Positions 43,156 to 52,774 of a DNA stretch of 64,000 bases are shown piece by piece. Positions within the stretch are counted from its first letter, which is position 1; each line of letters begins with the position of its first letter. Origin of the DNA: Dyadobacter sp. MSC1_007 (lineage in GTDB: Bacteria; Bacteroidota; Bacteroidia; Cytophagales; Spirosomataceae); NCBI RefSeq assembly GCF_023667495.1, contig NZ_JAMOZL010000009.1:261892-325891 (forward strand), in the 5' to 3' direction. The notes beneath the pieces were generated by a model. The model was given only the letters and a program-made list of their open reading frames with translations. It had not been told where the DNA came from and searched no databases. The translations under genes were made by a program, and so were the position numbers.

Positions 43156-46100
43156 TTAAGGAAGTGGATTTGTGGGCGTCAAAGCTGTGCCGCTGTCTGG
43201 TCCGATCCCACCCCATACGCCGAGTCTTGACGCGTTTGCTGTGGGTAGATTGAGGTTACCATTCCAGGTAGCAATGGCGTCGTCTTCAAGGCCGTTTCCG
43301 CCCTCGACGAAACCCTGCAAAAACAGCTGCGGATTGGTTGTCCCATCCAAATCAGAGATTTGCAAGCGTATTACCTCCGTCGGGCCGAGGAGTACCTGGT
43401 TGTTAATGATGTTGGCGTATACCCGCGGATTGGTTTCATCAGCGCCGGATGAACCAGCAGTGATGTGGATCGATACCGGCGCGGTCGAGTTGGCATCGAG
43501 GGTGTTGCCATCCAGCGTGACGTCGAGCCTTGCGGTTTGGGAGCGGGCCTGCATATAGATTGTCTTACTGCTATTATTCGGTCCCATACTGATCGTGTTG
43601 TTCTTTGCCTCGATGATCATATTCGAAGTCTCCTGCGCAACAGCGTTTATGCCGTTGCGGTCTCCACCATTCCCCGCTGGCGTTATAGCAGGATTATCAT
43701 TGATCCTTCCCATCACATTGGCATCAAGGGACGATGTGATATTGACCGACGGTCCTCCACCGCCCGAAATAACCGGATTGCCTATTACATTGAAATTCAC
43801 TTCCGAGTTATCGCTGCCACTAATATCAATGGCGGTACCAGTGTTGATGACGCTGCTAATGGTGCAATTGGTAATGTCAATGTTCAATTTGGTATCATCC
43901 TTCGCGATCGCCTGAATGCCCTCTGTCTTCAACCGCGGGAACGAACTATTCTTGATTTTTATGTTGCTGACAGGTATTCCCGCAGCAGTGCTGAAACTGC
44001 GGAACTGAATCCCGCCTTCGCCGTTCACGTTCGTTGCTCCGGTGGCGAGTGATTGCACTTGTGTCTCGCGGAAAGTCGAACCGTCGACGGTCAAAGTAAG
44101 GTTGACGTCGGTGTTGACAATATCGAGACTATTTGTTTCTGAAAATGAAATATCCGTATTGATGATAGAACATACTCCCGACAAATTCTGCATTTCAATT
44201 CCACTTTCGTAGGGCTCGTTTCCCGCGCCATTGATCGTACAATTGTTCATGATCAAATTGCTGACGTTGAGCCCCGTAATACCATTTTCCACCATTGTGC
44301 CACTCAGATCGATATTATCCAGCGTTACTGAAGTAACGTTACTCATGTAAATGGCGGCATTACAGCTGCCAATGATCAGATCATCACAAGCCCCTGCCCC
44401 GCCGCCATCGACAGCATTATTAGCGCTTATCAGCTTCATGTTGGTCAGATTGATGTAGATGGCAGAAATCAATTCCACTCCGCGGGTGCTCATGTTTTGT
44501 ATCGTTCCGCCCGATCCCTCGTTGGTGTCTGTACCAGTCACTGCCAGGCCTCCCGATCCCGTGCCATTCAAACTGATCCCTTTTGCAGCGCCGCTCGCAT
44601 TGATGCTCTGGAATGTCAATCCGCCGGCACCAATGCTCGTTGCATTCACATTAAGCGCCGTGCCACCGGTCGACGAAATGGTATTACCCGTTCCCCTTAC
44701 GCTTATAGCCCCTCCGCCGGTTGCATTGAAACCCGTTCCCGAGGTTGTTGTAAGCAACAGATTATCACCAGTGAAATTAATAACGCCCCCTGTATTGTTT
44801 GTTAAACTAATCGCGTTGGAAGTCGCCGTGCTTAATATTTTAGTACCCGACCCGTTGAAGGAGACTGTCCCGCCCGTCTTCGCATCGACCTGTATTCCAA
44901 CACCCTCATTAGTCTTGTTGAATGTTCCCGAATAAGTGATGTCCCCTGCCGTGCTCGTGCTGATATTGATGGATATTCCGGTAGGGTTGGTAATGGAGGT
45001 ATTGGCTGAAAAACGAAATGTTCCGTTCGATCCATTCAGAATATCAATGCCGGCATCACCGCCATTCATTGTGGTGGTTCCATTAAAATTGTAAATACCA
45101 TCCGCATTGCTGAACTGCAAACCGGCGCCGCCCGTCGCGCTCAGCGTGCCGGCCTCAAATGTGATGGTACCCGTAGCATGTCCTCCTTCGATGAGGACCA
45201 AATCGACATTGTTGGCCTGCGACATACTACCGCCGTAAACAATGCTTGCCGTTCCGCCATTGACATAGAATGGTGCCGTTGTAGCATTACCGGTAATCGT
45301 CCCTCCGCCGATCGTAGTCGAGCCCCCCGCAGCGTTATAAGCGATGGCGTTACTAGTTCCCCCGGAAGCACTAACGCTATTGAACGCGAAGTTTGCTGTA
45401 CCTCCACTTACATTGAGGGCAATGCCGCCAGGCGTGTTCACCGTATTGGCGCTCCCACTAATCGCCGCAGTACCCGATTCAATTGCGCGGACACCAGTGC
45501 CCCCACTAGTGACGACTCGAAGCCCCGAAGTTCCGGCCGCGATGCTCGAACCGCCGATATCTATGCCCCTGCCCGTGGTTGTAGTCACATCAAGTCCCGC
45601 ACCGCTGATGTTAAGCGTCGTTGAATTTACAATGCGTATACCTGTCCCGGTCGTGGTCTTTATTGTACCTGTGGAAACATCGCCGATGTTAACGGTCGCT
45701 GCATTATCAAGCGAAAGTGCTCCCGTAGCGCCGCTTCCGTTTGTTTGCAGAACCCTGCCGAGAGTTTTGGCACCCGTACTGGTATTGATACTTGCAAGCC
45801 TGCCTGTGGCTGTGGTCAGAGATGCGAAGATCATTCCATTGGCACTCGCATCGGTATTGGCGATATTCATGCAGTTACCGGATGTAGTAGTGATCGTATT
45901 ATCCGCACCGGTGATCTCAATCGAGCCCGCTCCGCCTGTTATATTCAGTCCGGTCCCTGTGGTCGTGTTGATCACAAGGCCGCCGCCGGTAAACAATACA
46001 TTGGTATTACCGTTATTGGCAAGTGTCACCGCAGCACTGGCGGCAGTGGTGAGTGCCTTGCTTGCACCACTAAATGTCACTGTTGTGCCGTTGGTATCGC

Positions 46101-48729
46101 TTACTCTTATTCCCCTGCTGGTGCCGCTGGCTGTTAGATTTCCGCTTAATGTGACCATGCCGCCCGTCGTGTTTTTAATATCGGCAAGATAAAAAGTGGC
46201 TGTGTTGTGTGTCAATGCGCCGGAGTAAGTTATGGAAACGGATCCACCGTTCACGTTGAACGCCGTTCCGCTGCCTGTGAGCGAACCACTAGCACCAGCA
46301 ATCGTGCCTGCAATATTATTGAGATGGACACCATTGGTTCCACCTGCCGACGTCAGTCCGGAGAAATTCAGGTTAACTGTGGATGTTGCCGATGCCTGCG
46401 ACAAGCTAACCGCAGCGCCGCCGGTTGCATTGATGCCTGAAGTATTGTTGGTGACGAGGATATCCCCGGTGTTGTCAGACCCCAGCAATCCGATGCCATT
46501 GGCAGTAGTGACTCCCAGAGAGATGAAAGTTACGTTGCCCGTGTTGTTCTGGATTGATACCCCGTCTGTTCCTGCATTGACCGTGGTGGCGCCGAACGTA
46601 GGAATAATCGCAGACGAGCCTGCAATTAGAATTCCTTGTGTAGCGCTTCCACTTACAGAGGTCGGACCAAAATTATAGGTACCGGCCACCGAATTGATCA
46701 GAATACCCTGGCTGGCGCTGCTGGTGGTTGTCAGGCTTGTCAATCCTCCCATAAGGGTCCCGGTTTGCAGGTCCAACGCCTGCCCCGTTCCATCCAGGAT
46801 CACGTCCGGCGAAGCGGCGTTTCCAAGTGTTAATGTGCCAAAATTATATCCGCTGATTTTTTTGCCCGTGCCTGCGTTGCCTACCGTCATACCCCTGACG
46901 GTGTTACCAGTGTTAAGTGTAATAATGTCTGCATTAGATCCCGTCAGCGAAACGGTGGTGCCATTCCCGCTTTTCATAGCTGGAAACTGGGCACTGTATG
47001 ATGCGTCTGGTGTCAATCCGGTGATAGCTTCAAGGCTCTGAGAGGCATCCTGACCGATCAGTTTTTGGGTTGCAAGCAAAGCAATGCTACCAGAATAGAC
47101 CGTGGCGCTTTCGTACAGGAAGATTGTTTGTCCGGCAGTAGTTCCCGTTACGTTCGCAATTTGGTTGAATGGAGCGTTAAGCCTTCCGTCGCCATTGGAA
47201 GCGGCGTTATTATTGACAAACCAAACTACGCCTGTAATATTGAGTGTGACGGTTGCCGATGCCGGAGTTGAAAACCCGTTATCGATAGTATAAGTAAAGC
47301 TGTCGTTGCCTGTAAAGCCTGGGGATGGACTGTAAGTAAAGCTTCCATTACTGTTCACCACCAGGTCACCTCCATTACTGGTTAACACCGCAGCTCCCAC
47401 ATTGGAGGTGACCCCATTGACAGCAGCCACTAGCAAGCCCCCGCCGGTGTCGTTGGATAGGACGCCGGCAGAGTTATCGGGTGCAATGGAAACATTCCCG
47501 ATTACATTATAGGAGTCGGCCATTGCAACCGGCGAACCGCCGACGGAAATTGTCACGATCGCATCGTTATTTGGCAAGTTACCATTGCCTGCGATGTAGC
47601 TGAACTGGTCATTGCCAGAAAAACCCGTAGGAGGTGCGTAGGTAAATGTTCCGTTGGTATTTAAAGCGACTGTGCCACCGTTGTCAGAGTTTCCCGTGCC
47701 GCCCGCTGCGGTCTCTACGGGATTGGCAACGGGACCGAACGATATGACAGCGGGCGCAGGAATGCCGTAATCATTCGAAAGTACATTGCCGCCTGATAGC
47801 GGCGTATTGAATGGTACAATAAATGTTTCGTCCCTGGCTATGGTCGATGTTTTGACCGAGCCACCTACGAACGTGGTATTGGTTGGCGCAGGTTCTGTCA
47901 GCACAACATCGGCCGCATCGCCGGTGCCGGTGTTCTTAATTGACGTTTTATAAGTAAGCTCGTCCCCGGGATTTGCCTGGTCGAGTGGGGCATTATCTGT
48001 TTTTAATGTGTATTCCAATGTCGAAGAAACCACAGCAGTCGGCGCACCGGCAAATACCGAAACGCCATCCAGCCCCAATCCCTGCGCATCGGCCGCTACA
48101 GCGTCTGTAAACACCCAGCGGAAATAGATATCCGCATTGCTGGCAATATTCAGTCCTGACAGGGTCACGGTTTTAGCGATTGTCGCGGGTGTGTCGAAGG
48201 TATATTCCGGGGCCCCGGATGCAAAAACTCCCGCGGAAATGTTACCTGCGCTCCTGTTTGTCCATACCGTTCCATCCTCGGAGGAAGAAAATTCAAGACT
48301 AAAACCGGAAGTATTGATACGGTAACGCTCAATCGTAAACGATATGGTCAATGTGGTGATGGTCGCAGGTGAAGTATTCCGGAAATAGGCCATCACTGCA
48401 TTAGGACTGGCATATGCTGCCGACGGCAGAAATCCGATAGCCCTGTCGGTACCAGTCGTCTTTCCCCAGTTATAGGCGCCGCCTGTGATGGGGGAGCCGT
48501 TATCAGCTGACTGCATGACGCTATTCTGTCCCGTCGCCCATGTAGCCGAAGCGCCCTGACCCGCAGCTGACACTTTCCAGTTGACGGGCAATGCCAGGCC
48601 GGATCCAGTTGCATTAAAATCTTCCTTAACCTGAATGTCGGGCGGGATTGGCGTTTGGGCGGCGATCGGAGAGGTAATTGCAAAAAATAGTAACAATGCG
48701 GCCAGGGCCTTGGGGTAGTATTTTCTCAT
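43156..48729 (-). CDS. giant secreted surface protein with DUF11, cadherin-like and beta-helix repeats
   Basis: 1857 residues. The signal peptide is near ALAALLLFFAITSPIAAQ. The first ~230 residues form a carbohydrate-binding-like beta domain. A DUF11 module (LDQANPGDELTYKTSIKNTG, VVLTEPAPTNTTFVGGS) and two cadherin-like/VCBS modules (SGNDQFSYIAGNGNLPNNDA, TGNDSFTYTIDNGFSTPASA) follow. The remaining ~1300 residues are Gly/Asn/Thr-rich parallel beta-helix repeats (ITGGAGSIEITGADNTITTT). It ends without a recognised T9SS domain. It is probably an adhesin or polysaccharide-binding stalk. Confidence 0.85.
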   Translation of the reverse strand: MRKYYPKALAALLLFFAITSPIAAQTPIPPDIQVKEDFNATGSGLALPVNWKVSAAGQGASATWATGQNSVMQSADNGSPITGGAYNWGKTTGTDRAIGFLPSAAYASPNAVMAYFRNTSPATITTLTISFTIERYRINTSGFSLEFSSSEDGTVWTNRSAGNISAGVFASGAPEYTFDTPATIAKTVTLSGLNIASNADIYFRWVFTDAVAADAQGLGLDGVSVFAGAPTAVVSSTLEYTLKTDNAPLDQANPGDELTYKTSIKNTGTGDAADVVLTEPAPTNTTFVGGSVKTSTIARDETFIVPFNTPLSGGNVLSNDYGIPAPAVISFGPVANPVETAAGGTGNSDNGGTVALNTNGTFTYAPPTGFSGNDQFSYIAGNGNLPNNDAIVTISVGGSPVAMADSYNVIGNVSIAPDNSAGVLSNDTGGGLLVAAVNGVTSNVGAAVLTSNGGDLVVNSNGSFTYSPSPGFTGNDSFTYTIDNGFSTPASATVTLNITGVVWFVNNNAASNGDGRLNAPFNQIANVTGTTAGQTIFLYESATVYSGSIALLATQKLIGQDASQSLEAITGLTPDASYSAQFPAMKSGNGTTVSLTGSNADIITLNTGNTVRGMTVGNAGTGKKISGYNFGTLTLGNAASPDVILDGTGQALDLQTGTLMGGLTSLTTTSSASQGILINSVAGTYNFGPTSVSGSATQGILIAGSSAIIPTFGATTVNAGTDGVSIQNNTGNVTFISLGVTTANGIGLLGSDNTGDILVTNNTSGINATGGAAVSLSQASATSTVNLNFSGLTSAGGTNGVHLNNIAGTIAGASGSLTGSGTAFNVNGGSVSITYSGALTHNTATFYLADIKNTTGGMVTLSGNLTASGTSRGIRVSDTNGTTVTFSGASKALTTAASAAVTLANNGNTNVLFTGGGLVINTTTGTGLNITGGAGSIEITGADNTITTTSGNCMNIANTDASANGMIFASLTTATGRLASINTSTGAKTLGRVLQTNGSGATGALSLDNAATVNIGDVSTGTIKTTTGTGIRIVNSTTLNISGAGLDVTTTTGRGIDIGGSSIAAGTSGLRVVTSGGTGVRAIESGTAAISGSANTVNTPGGIALNVSGGTANFAFNSVSASGGTSNAIAYNAAGGSTTIGGGTITGNATTAPFYVNGGTASIVYGGSMSQANNVDLVLIEGGHATGTITFEAGTLSATGGAGLQFSNADGIYNFNGTTTMNGGDAGIDILNGSNGTFRFSANTSITNPTGISINISTSTAGDITYSGTFNKTNEGVGIQVDAKTGGTVSFNGSGTKILSTATSNAISLTNNTGGVINFTGDNLLLTTTSGTGFNATGGGAISVRGTGNTISSTGGTALNVNATSIGAGGLTFQSINASGAAKGISLNGTGSGGLAVTGTDTNEGSGGTIQNMSTRGVELISAIYINLTNMKLISANNAVDGGGAGACDDLIIGSCNAAIYMSNVTSVTLDNIDLSGTMVENGITGLNVSNLIMNNCTINGAGNEPYESGIEMQNLSGVCSIINTDISFSETNSLDIVNTDVNLTLTVDGSTFRETQVQSLATGATNVNGEGGIQFRSFSTAAGIPVSNIKIKNSSFPRLKTEGIQAIAKDDTKLNIDITNCTISSVINTGTAIDISGSDNSEVNFNVIGNPVISGGGGPSVNITSSLDANVMGRINDNPAITPAGNGGDRNGINAVAQETSNMIIEAKNNTISMGPNNSSKTIYMQARSQTARLDVTLDGNTLDANSTAPVSIHITAGSSGADETNPRVYANIINNQVLLGPTEVIRLQISDLDGTTNPQLFLQGFVEGGNGLEDDAIATWNGNLNLPTANASRLGVWGGIGPDSGTALTPTNPLP

Positions 48730-49103
48730 AAATTATGAAATGAGGGGAAGGTTACCGTTAAAGGTATATTTTTCCGGCTATGTTACAATCCGATCGGGCT
48801 TAGCTAACCAAATAAATTCGAATTTACAATCCACTTATCATGTATACGTCCATAATATAGCAGCTTACGTTATTCGGCTCGTCGACGATCACATTCTGAG
48901 CTATGTCAGCTGATATGGAGCAGTTTTTCAAACCTTCGAGAAAAAAAGTCGGACCAAATGCTCATCGATTTGCAGAAATTGTCAGAATTTATTGCCTCAT
49001 CAGATAATAAATTGTCTCAGAATGTCAATAAGAACTTGCGACAATGGTAGTTCCTTATTTTGATTATCAGTGATTTAGATTCTATTTTTTAGCTTATCAT
49101 TTA
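48730..49103. other. AT-rich region upstream of the giant surface-protein gene
   Basis: No gene seen. It should contain the promoter for the 43156-48729 gene, close to 48760-48850, but no clean Bacteroidota promoter pair was pinned down. Confidence 0.3.
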
Positions 49104-49870
49104 TCACATAAACTGATTACTTAACCATTCAGCCAGCTGCGTTGCACCTTCAGCTTGTGCAGCATCAAGGGGTGAAAAGTTTTCCCATCCGGTATTCTGT
49201 TTATATTGGCTCCCTGTCCAAGTAAGAATACAGCTACTTTTTTTGTCCCCCATGGCAGGAGCCCCAGAAAGCACGGTTAATCGCTTCGATCTTTGGTCTC
49301 GAATTTTCAGTGAAGTAAACCTCTAAACTATCCATCAGGCCACGGGTAGCGGCATCCGTTAAATTAGTTTTTGCGCCGAGGTGCACAAGCCCGTGGGCAG
49401 CTTTCCATTGTCCAAGAGCTTTTGCACCAGTAAGCGGAGTTCCTTCGTCAATGACCGCGCCTTCGGCCCCTATATTGGCTCCGGCATCAATCAAAGCATC
49501 ATGCGCCTGGATGTCATCATTACTGGCCGCCCAATGAAGGGGAGTTTCAATGTGTGGGCCGGATAATTGTGCATTCACTTCGGCTCCGGTTTCAACAAGC
49601 GTTTTGATTGTTTGAGCTATATCAGGAAAGTGTCCAGGCCAGGTCTGTGGCAACGTGTGGCAATGTGCGGGACGTTTCACAAGGGGCACCCTCACCCAGC
49701 CTCACTTTTGATAACCCAAGATTATCGGCCCGTAATTGTGCAAGTTTCGGGACGTCCCCTGTTTGAATAGCTTTGAGAACGGCAACCGCAAGAGGGTTAC
49801 GTGCATCAATATGATTCACTAATAAGGCGCCTGTTGACAACAGTTTCTTTGCTCCTGAATAGGCGGGCAC
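49104..49870 (-). pseudogene. ankyrin-repeat protein gene with at least three frameshifts
   Basis: Three reverse-strand frames together give one ankyrin protein. The 5' part (NPLAVAVLKAIQTGDVPKLA ... HVATDLAW) is in one frame and the middle (IAQTIKTLVETGAEVNAQLS, ETPLHWAASNDDIQAHDALI, DAGANIG) in another. The shift is explained by one extra base in CC at about 49642 (expected DWPGHFPDIAQTI). A further shift in the poly-A near 49240 leads to VAVFLLGQGANINRIP, and another near 49187 leads to GWENFSPLDAAQAEGATQLA, ending at 49104. It is decayed; several indels make sequencing error alone unlikely. Confidence 0.6.
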
Positions 49871-50040
49871 TTTTCAGACCCATATGAACAGAACACACAA
49901 CAGTCGCCGGCCAAAGGCTTCAATACGAGTTTACAAGACATACACTGGTAGAAATACATGCAAGCGTCCGCTGGCATAATTTCTGTTGCTTGATGCCCAC
50001 AATTCGGGCATGTAATAACACATTCAAGTATTGCGTCCAT
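49819..50040 (-). CDS. small Cys-rich zinc-ribbon-like protein (GDCCVFCSYG type)
   Basis: 73 residues with many cysteines: CVITCPNCGHQATE (CxxC zinc-knuckle), FYQCMSCKLVLKPL and GDCCVFCSYGSEKCPPIQ. This motif set is a small protein I associate with mercury/heavy-metal operons of Bacteroidota and other phyla. It lies one base downstream of merTP. It probably binds metal ions, perhaps handing mercury to other components. Its last 11 residues overlap the 5' end of the ankyrin pseudogene. Confidence 0.75.
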   Translation of the reverse strand: MDAILECVITCPNCGHQATEIMPADACMYFYQCMSCKLVLKPLAGDCCVFCSYGSEKCPPIQEQRNCCQQAPY

Positions 50041-50041
50041 T

Positions 50042-50632
50042 TTAAAGCGTTTTTGTGCCTGTTACTTTGTACCCAGTCGCGTCGACGGCCTTTTTGATAT
50101 CATCAATCGAAGTTTTTTTGCTATCAAACTTCACTGTTGCGGCCCCTTTCTGGTAGGAAACGTCGACCGCCGAAACACCTTTTAATTTCGCAACCTCCTT
50201 TTTGATGTGGTGCTCGCAGCTTTCACATGACATGCCTTTTATGGTCACATAAGCGACCTTTTGCGGCTCTGTCTGTACAGGTTGCAAAACTTCCTTCCCC
50301 TTTTCTTGATACAACAGTTTTGAATAAGACGGGAGGGTTAGTAATAGTAGTGCAGTTCCAGTTACTATGCCTAAAAACCCCTTCGTTTGCCAAAAAAAGG
50401 TTTTGTTTGTATCGCAAGCGCAGTCTTTCATTGTATTGGATTTGGATTGTTCATACCAAGCCCAGCCTAATGCCACGATGGTTAGAGCAATGCTATATGG
50501 GCGAAAGGATTCAAACCACACCAATCCATTGACTGAGCCAGAAGTCCCAAGAATTACAGCTAACATCGGAATTGTGCAGCAGAACGAAGAAGCAAATGCA
50601 GTGAACAGTCCGATCAATCCCGTCGTTTTCAT
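50042..50632 (-). CDS. merTP: MerTP fusion: mercuric transport protein with HMA domain
   Basis: 196 residues. The N-terminal part resembles MerT: three membrane spans with the vicinal Cys pair in FASSFCCTIPMLAVIL and a second Cys pair in DCACDTNKTFFW. A C-terminal heavy-metal-associated domain follows (VTIKGMSCESCEHHIKKEVA, CxxC metal site, then DVSYQKGAATVKFDSKK). The protein should bind Hg(II) in the periplasm-facing HMA domain and carry it inward for reduction. No merA reductase is in the window. It forms an operon with the ArsR regulator and the GDCC small protein. Confidence 0.88.
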   Translation of the reverse strand: MKTTGLIGLFTAFASSFCCTIPMLAVILGTSGSVNGLVWFESFRPYSIALTIVALGWAWYEQSKSNTMKDCACDTNKTFFWQTKGFLGIVTGTALLLLTLPSYSKLLYQEKGKEVLQPVQTEPQKVAYVTIKGMSCESCEHHIKKEVAKLKGVSAVDVSYQKGAATVKFDSKKTSIDDIKKAVDATGYKVTGTKTL

Positions 50633-50643
50633 CGTCCAATTTT

Positions 50644-51036
50644 TTAGTCAAGATTAACCGCTAGCTCTAACGACGTCTTTAAAGTAGTGAGATACCCTAA
50701 AATCAAATGCAAAATGCCTGAGGATTCTTCCCGGAGAGAATAAAACACGGTTTGCCCAACTTTTCTGGCCTGGATCAGATGTGCATCTTTAAGCCTACGT
50801 AAGTGCTGGGAAACGGCCGGAATGGTCATCCCTAAAATGTCAGATAAATCGCAGACACATAGATTGTTTTGTTCACGCAGCAGAAAGATGATCTTCAAAC
50901 GGTTTTCATTTCCTGCTAAGTCCATAACCTGGGCCATCCGCCCAAATAATGGCTGAAATTCATTTATCATTTCTGTGTATTGCTGAATTTTGTACCGATC
51001 CTCACAGACGCGAATACAATCTTGTTCGTCGTTCAT
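50644..51036 (-). CDS. ArsR-family metal-sensing repressor
   Basis: 130 residues. The winged helix is visible: NENRLKIIFLLREQNNLCVC, DLSDILGMTIPAVSQHLRRL, IQARKVGQTVFYSLREES. The CVC pair (in LCVCDLSD) at the start of the recognition region is the metal-binding site of ArsR-type sensors; DQDCIRVCEDR-like N-terminal Cys residues may add ligands. It starts 12 bases upstream of merTP and its own operator lies directly upstream at 51061-51102. It should derepress merTP in the presence of mercury or a similar soft metal. Confidence 0.88.
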   Translation of the reverse strand: MNDEQDCIRVCEDRYKIQQYTEMINEFQPLFGRMAQVMDLAGNENRLKIIFLLREQNNLCVCDLSDILGMTIPAVSQHLRRLKDAHLIQARKVGQTVFYSLREESSGILHLILGYLTTLKTSLELAVNLD

Positions 51037-51060
51037 TTTTTTTCAGTTGAAAAGTAAATG

Positions 51061-51102
51061 TAATACTATTTAAGTATTTAAGCAAATACTTAAATAGTAT
51101 TA
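51061..51102. promoter_or_regulatory. perfect 19-bp inverted repeat, ArsR operator
   Basis: TAATACTATTTAAGTATTT (51061-51079) and its exact reverse complement AAATACTTAAATAGTATTA (51084-51102) are separated by four bases. It is AT-rich, as ArsR/SmtB operators are, and lies 25 bases upstream of the repressor start, overlapping the expected promoter. Confidence 0.85.
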
Positions 51103-51470
51103 CATTTGAAATGGTCAACACCAACTTATAAATTTTGTCTATTAAAGAAAGGTGGATATTTATCCGGTGTTGTAATGAAATTCCAGGGAAATCGGATGTA
51201 AATTGAAATAGCTACCCAGATAACATATTCGCACTTTTCAGTACATTTCACTCAACACAGATGGCGGTAAATATAGTCAAGGTTACAAATAGCCAGGTAC
51301 CAATTTACTGGGAGTGTGCCGGTCCACCGGGCACCGGGGGGATTCCCTGGTTGATTTACCAAGTTTTGTTTTTGATAGGATGTTTAGAAGAACAAGTTAT
51401 CCATTCTTTATAACTGGTTGCCATGTTGTGAAAACCAGTCTAAGTTTAAGAAACAGCTCACGCTATAAGT
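51103..51470. other. intergenic region with one copy of a dispersed repeat
   Basis: No gene. It contains the TTATAAATTTTGTCTATT segment also found at 63791-63808 (see the repeat entry), then unremarkable sequence up to the 51471 gene. Confidence 0.4.
51126..51170. repeat. dispersed repeat, copy 1 of 2
   Basis: TTATAAATTTTGTCTATT at 51126-51143 is identical to 63791-63808, and the flanks (TAAAG ... GGATATTTATCCGGTG here; TAAAGTAG ... TTAATATCCGGTCG there) are similar over about 45 bases. It could be the end of a lost mobile element or a conserved regulatory site. Confidence 0.4.
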
Positions 51471-51809
51471 ATGAATAAGTCAAACATCTTTGTTTACATC
51501 GAATTGTCAAAATTTTTCTCAAACCTCTCAACGGACGTTTTGGTGGCAAAGCAATGTTTAAAGTCACAGGCTGGCTATTTTAGCATCATTACAGGGAAAT
51601 ACTTTTCCGACACCTTGCGCCCCGAATGGGAGGTACTTGTTTTGGAAATGACCCGCATGGGCCCCCAGCGTGATGAATCAAGGCGGGTTACAGGTAACGC
51701 TGTCGTGAAAACATTAGAGACAATGACTCCGCAGCAGTGTGCTGAAATAGTATTGAAGATAGTGACATTGTTCACTAAAGTAAAATTGGAACTGGAACTT
51801 ACGGAATAA
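51471..51809 (+). CDS. hypothetical protein, unknown function
   Basis: 112 residues, ATG start. It has no signal peptide or membrane segment. The N-terminal IFVYIELSKFFSNLSTDVLV and the C-terminal MTPQQCAEIVLKIVTLFTKV suggest a small alpha/beta protein. Not recognised. It stands alone between the metal cluster and the next gene, with roughly 270 bases of non-coding sequence after it. Confidence 0.5.
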   Translation: MNKSNIFVYIELSKFFSNLSTDVLVAKQCLKSQAGYFSIITGKYFSDTLRPEWEVLVLEMTRMGPQRDESRRVTGNAVVKTLETMTPQQCAEIVLKIVTLFTKVKLELELTE

Positions 51810-52076
51810 TCAGCCACATCGTCTAGCTAGTTACCTTAAGAGGCAACCCACCAGACTATTAGAAGCGATATTCTTCACACTTATTGCATTTCTCTTCCAT
51901 TGAACATCCGTGATGGGCCAGGGCACGGATACCGTATCACCCATTACCAGGCGGTTACATATTAATTATCAGGCGGGCGCTGCAATTACTTTGTTATTTT
52001 TTGGCAAATTAGCTCTCACATTTACAGCGCTTTCCATACATTTGTGCTATCTGCTTAAAATTTCAATATTTCAACA

Positions 52077-52631
52077 TTGCGCAGGATCATTTCCATATTG
52101 CTGCTGGGGCTGTTGCTTTACAACATGGTGGGCTACTCGATAGTCTACCTGTCGGAGGAGCATTATGCCATTCGCGGAGAGGGAAAGCGCCTTGTGGAGC
52201 AGGCGTACGGTTCTGCCGATATTGTGATTAAAGTGCCGGTGGCCGTTCCCTACCAGAACAACTGGGACGCTCCCGAGCCTATACAGGGCCAGATCGAGCA
52301 TGAAGGGCAGTTTTACCAAATGAAAAGCCAGCAACTCATCAACGATACGCTCTATGTGCATTGTGAGTTCGACCAGAATGCACGTGACCGTTTCAGCGAT
52401 CTTGTTTCTAAGATAAACGGCGAGGTCACAGGCCAGTCTGCCGATCCTGACAAAGACCCGCATTCCACTATTTTAAAGAACTTCCTGAAAGAATACATGA
52501 CTGCCGGCCAGAAGCACGTCTTCTATGTCCTGGAATGGGAGCCTTCCCGTTATTCTTTCACTTTTTCAGCACGATCTATCTGGCCTGAAAGATATTCTTC
52601 TATACCATCACCGCCGCCAGACCTGGCTTAG
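52077..52631 (+). CDS. hypothetical exported protein
   Basis: 184 residues from a TTG start (an ATG is only found at residue 17). The N-terminal hydrophobic stretch IISILLLGLLLYNMVGYSIV is a signal anchor. The rest is polar with no Cys; IRGEGKRLVEQAYGSADIVI and VKVPVAVPYQNNWDAPEPIQ are notable. Not recognised. It precedes the AhpD/TonB/MFS operon on the same strand, with about 140 bases between. Confidence 0.55.
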   Translation: MRRIISILLLGLLLYNMVGYSIVYLSEEHYAIRGEGKRLVEQAYGSADIVIKVPVAVPYQNNWDAPEPIQGQIEHEGQFYQMKSQQLINDTLYVHCEFDQNARDRFSDLVSKINGEVTGQSADPDKDPHSTILKNFLKEYMTAGQKHVFYVLEWEPSRYSFTFSARSIWPERYSSIPSPPPDLA

Positions 52632-52774
52632 TAAATGCCTCTTTTTTTCTCCTGATCCCAATTCCGAATGGATAGGCCTGTGCGCATATATTGTTGCGTA
52701 ATCATGCATATACATACGTGTACGGCAATGCAGGAGGCGAGAATAATTTACTAAACCAGATATTTCTTCCTCAA

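Noticed and set aside
43172..47293. Several long plus-strand frames opposite the giant surface-protein gene
   Set aside because: They are shadows of the repeat-rich minus-strand gene. Their composition (Pro/Val/Leu runs) follows from the antisense of Gly/Thr/Asn repeats, and there is no start or motif evidence.
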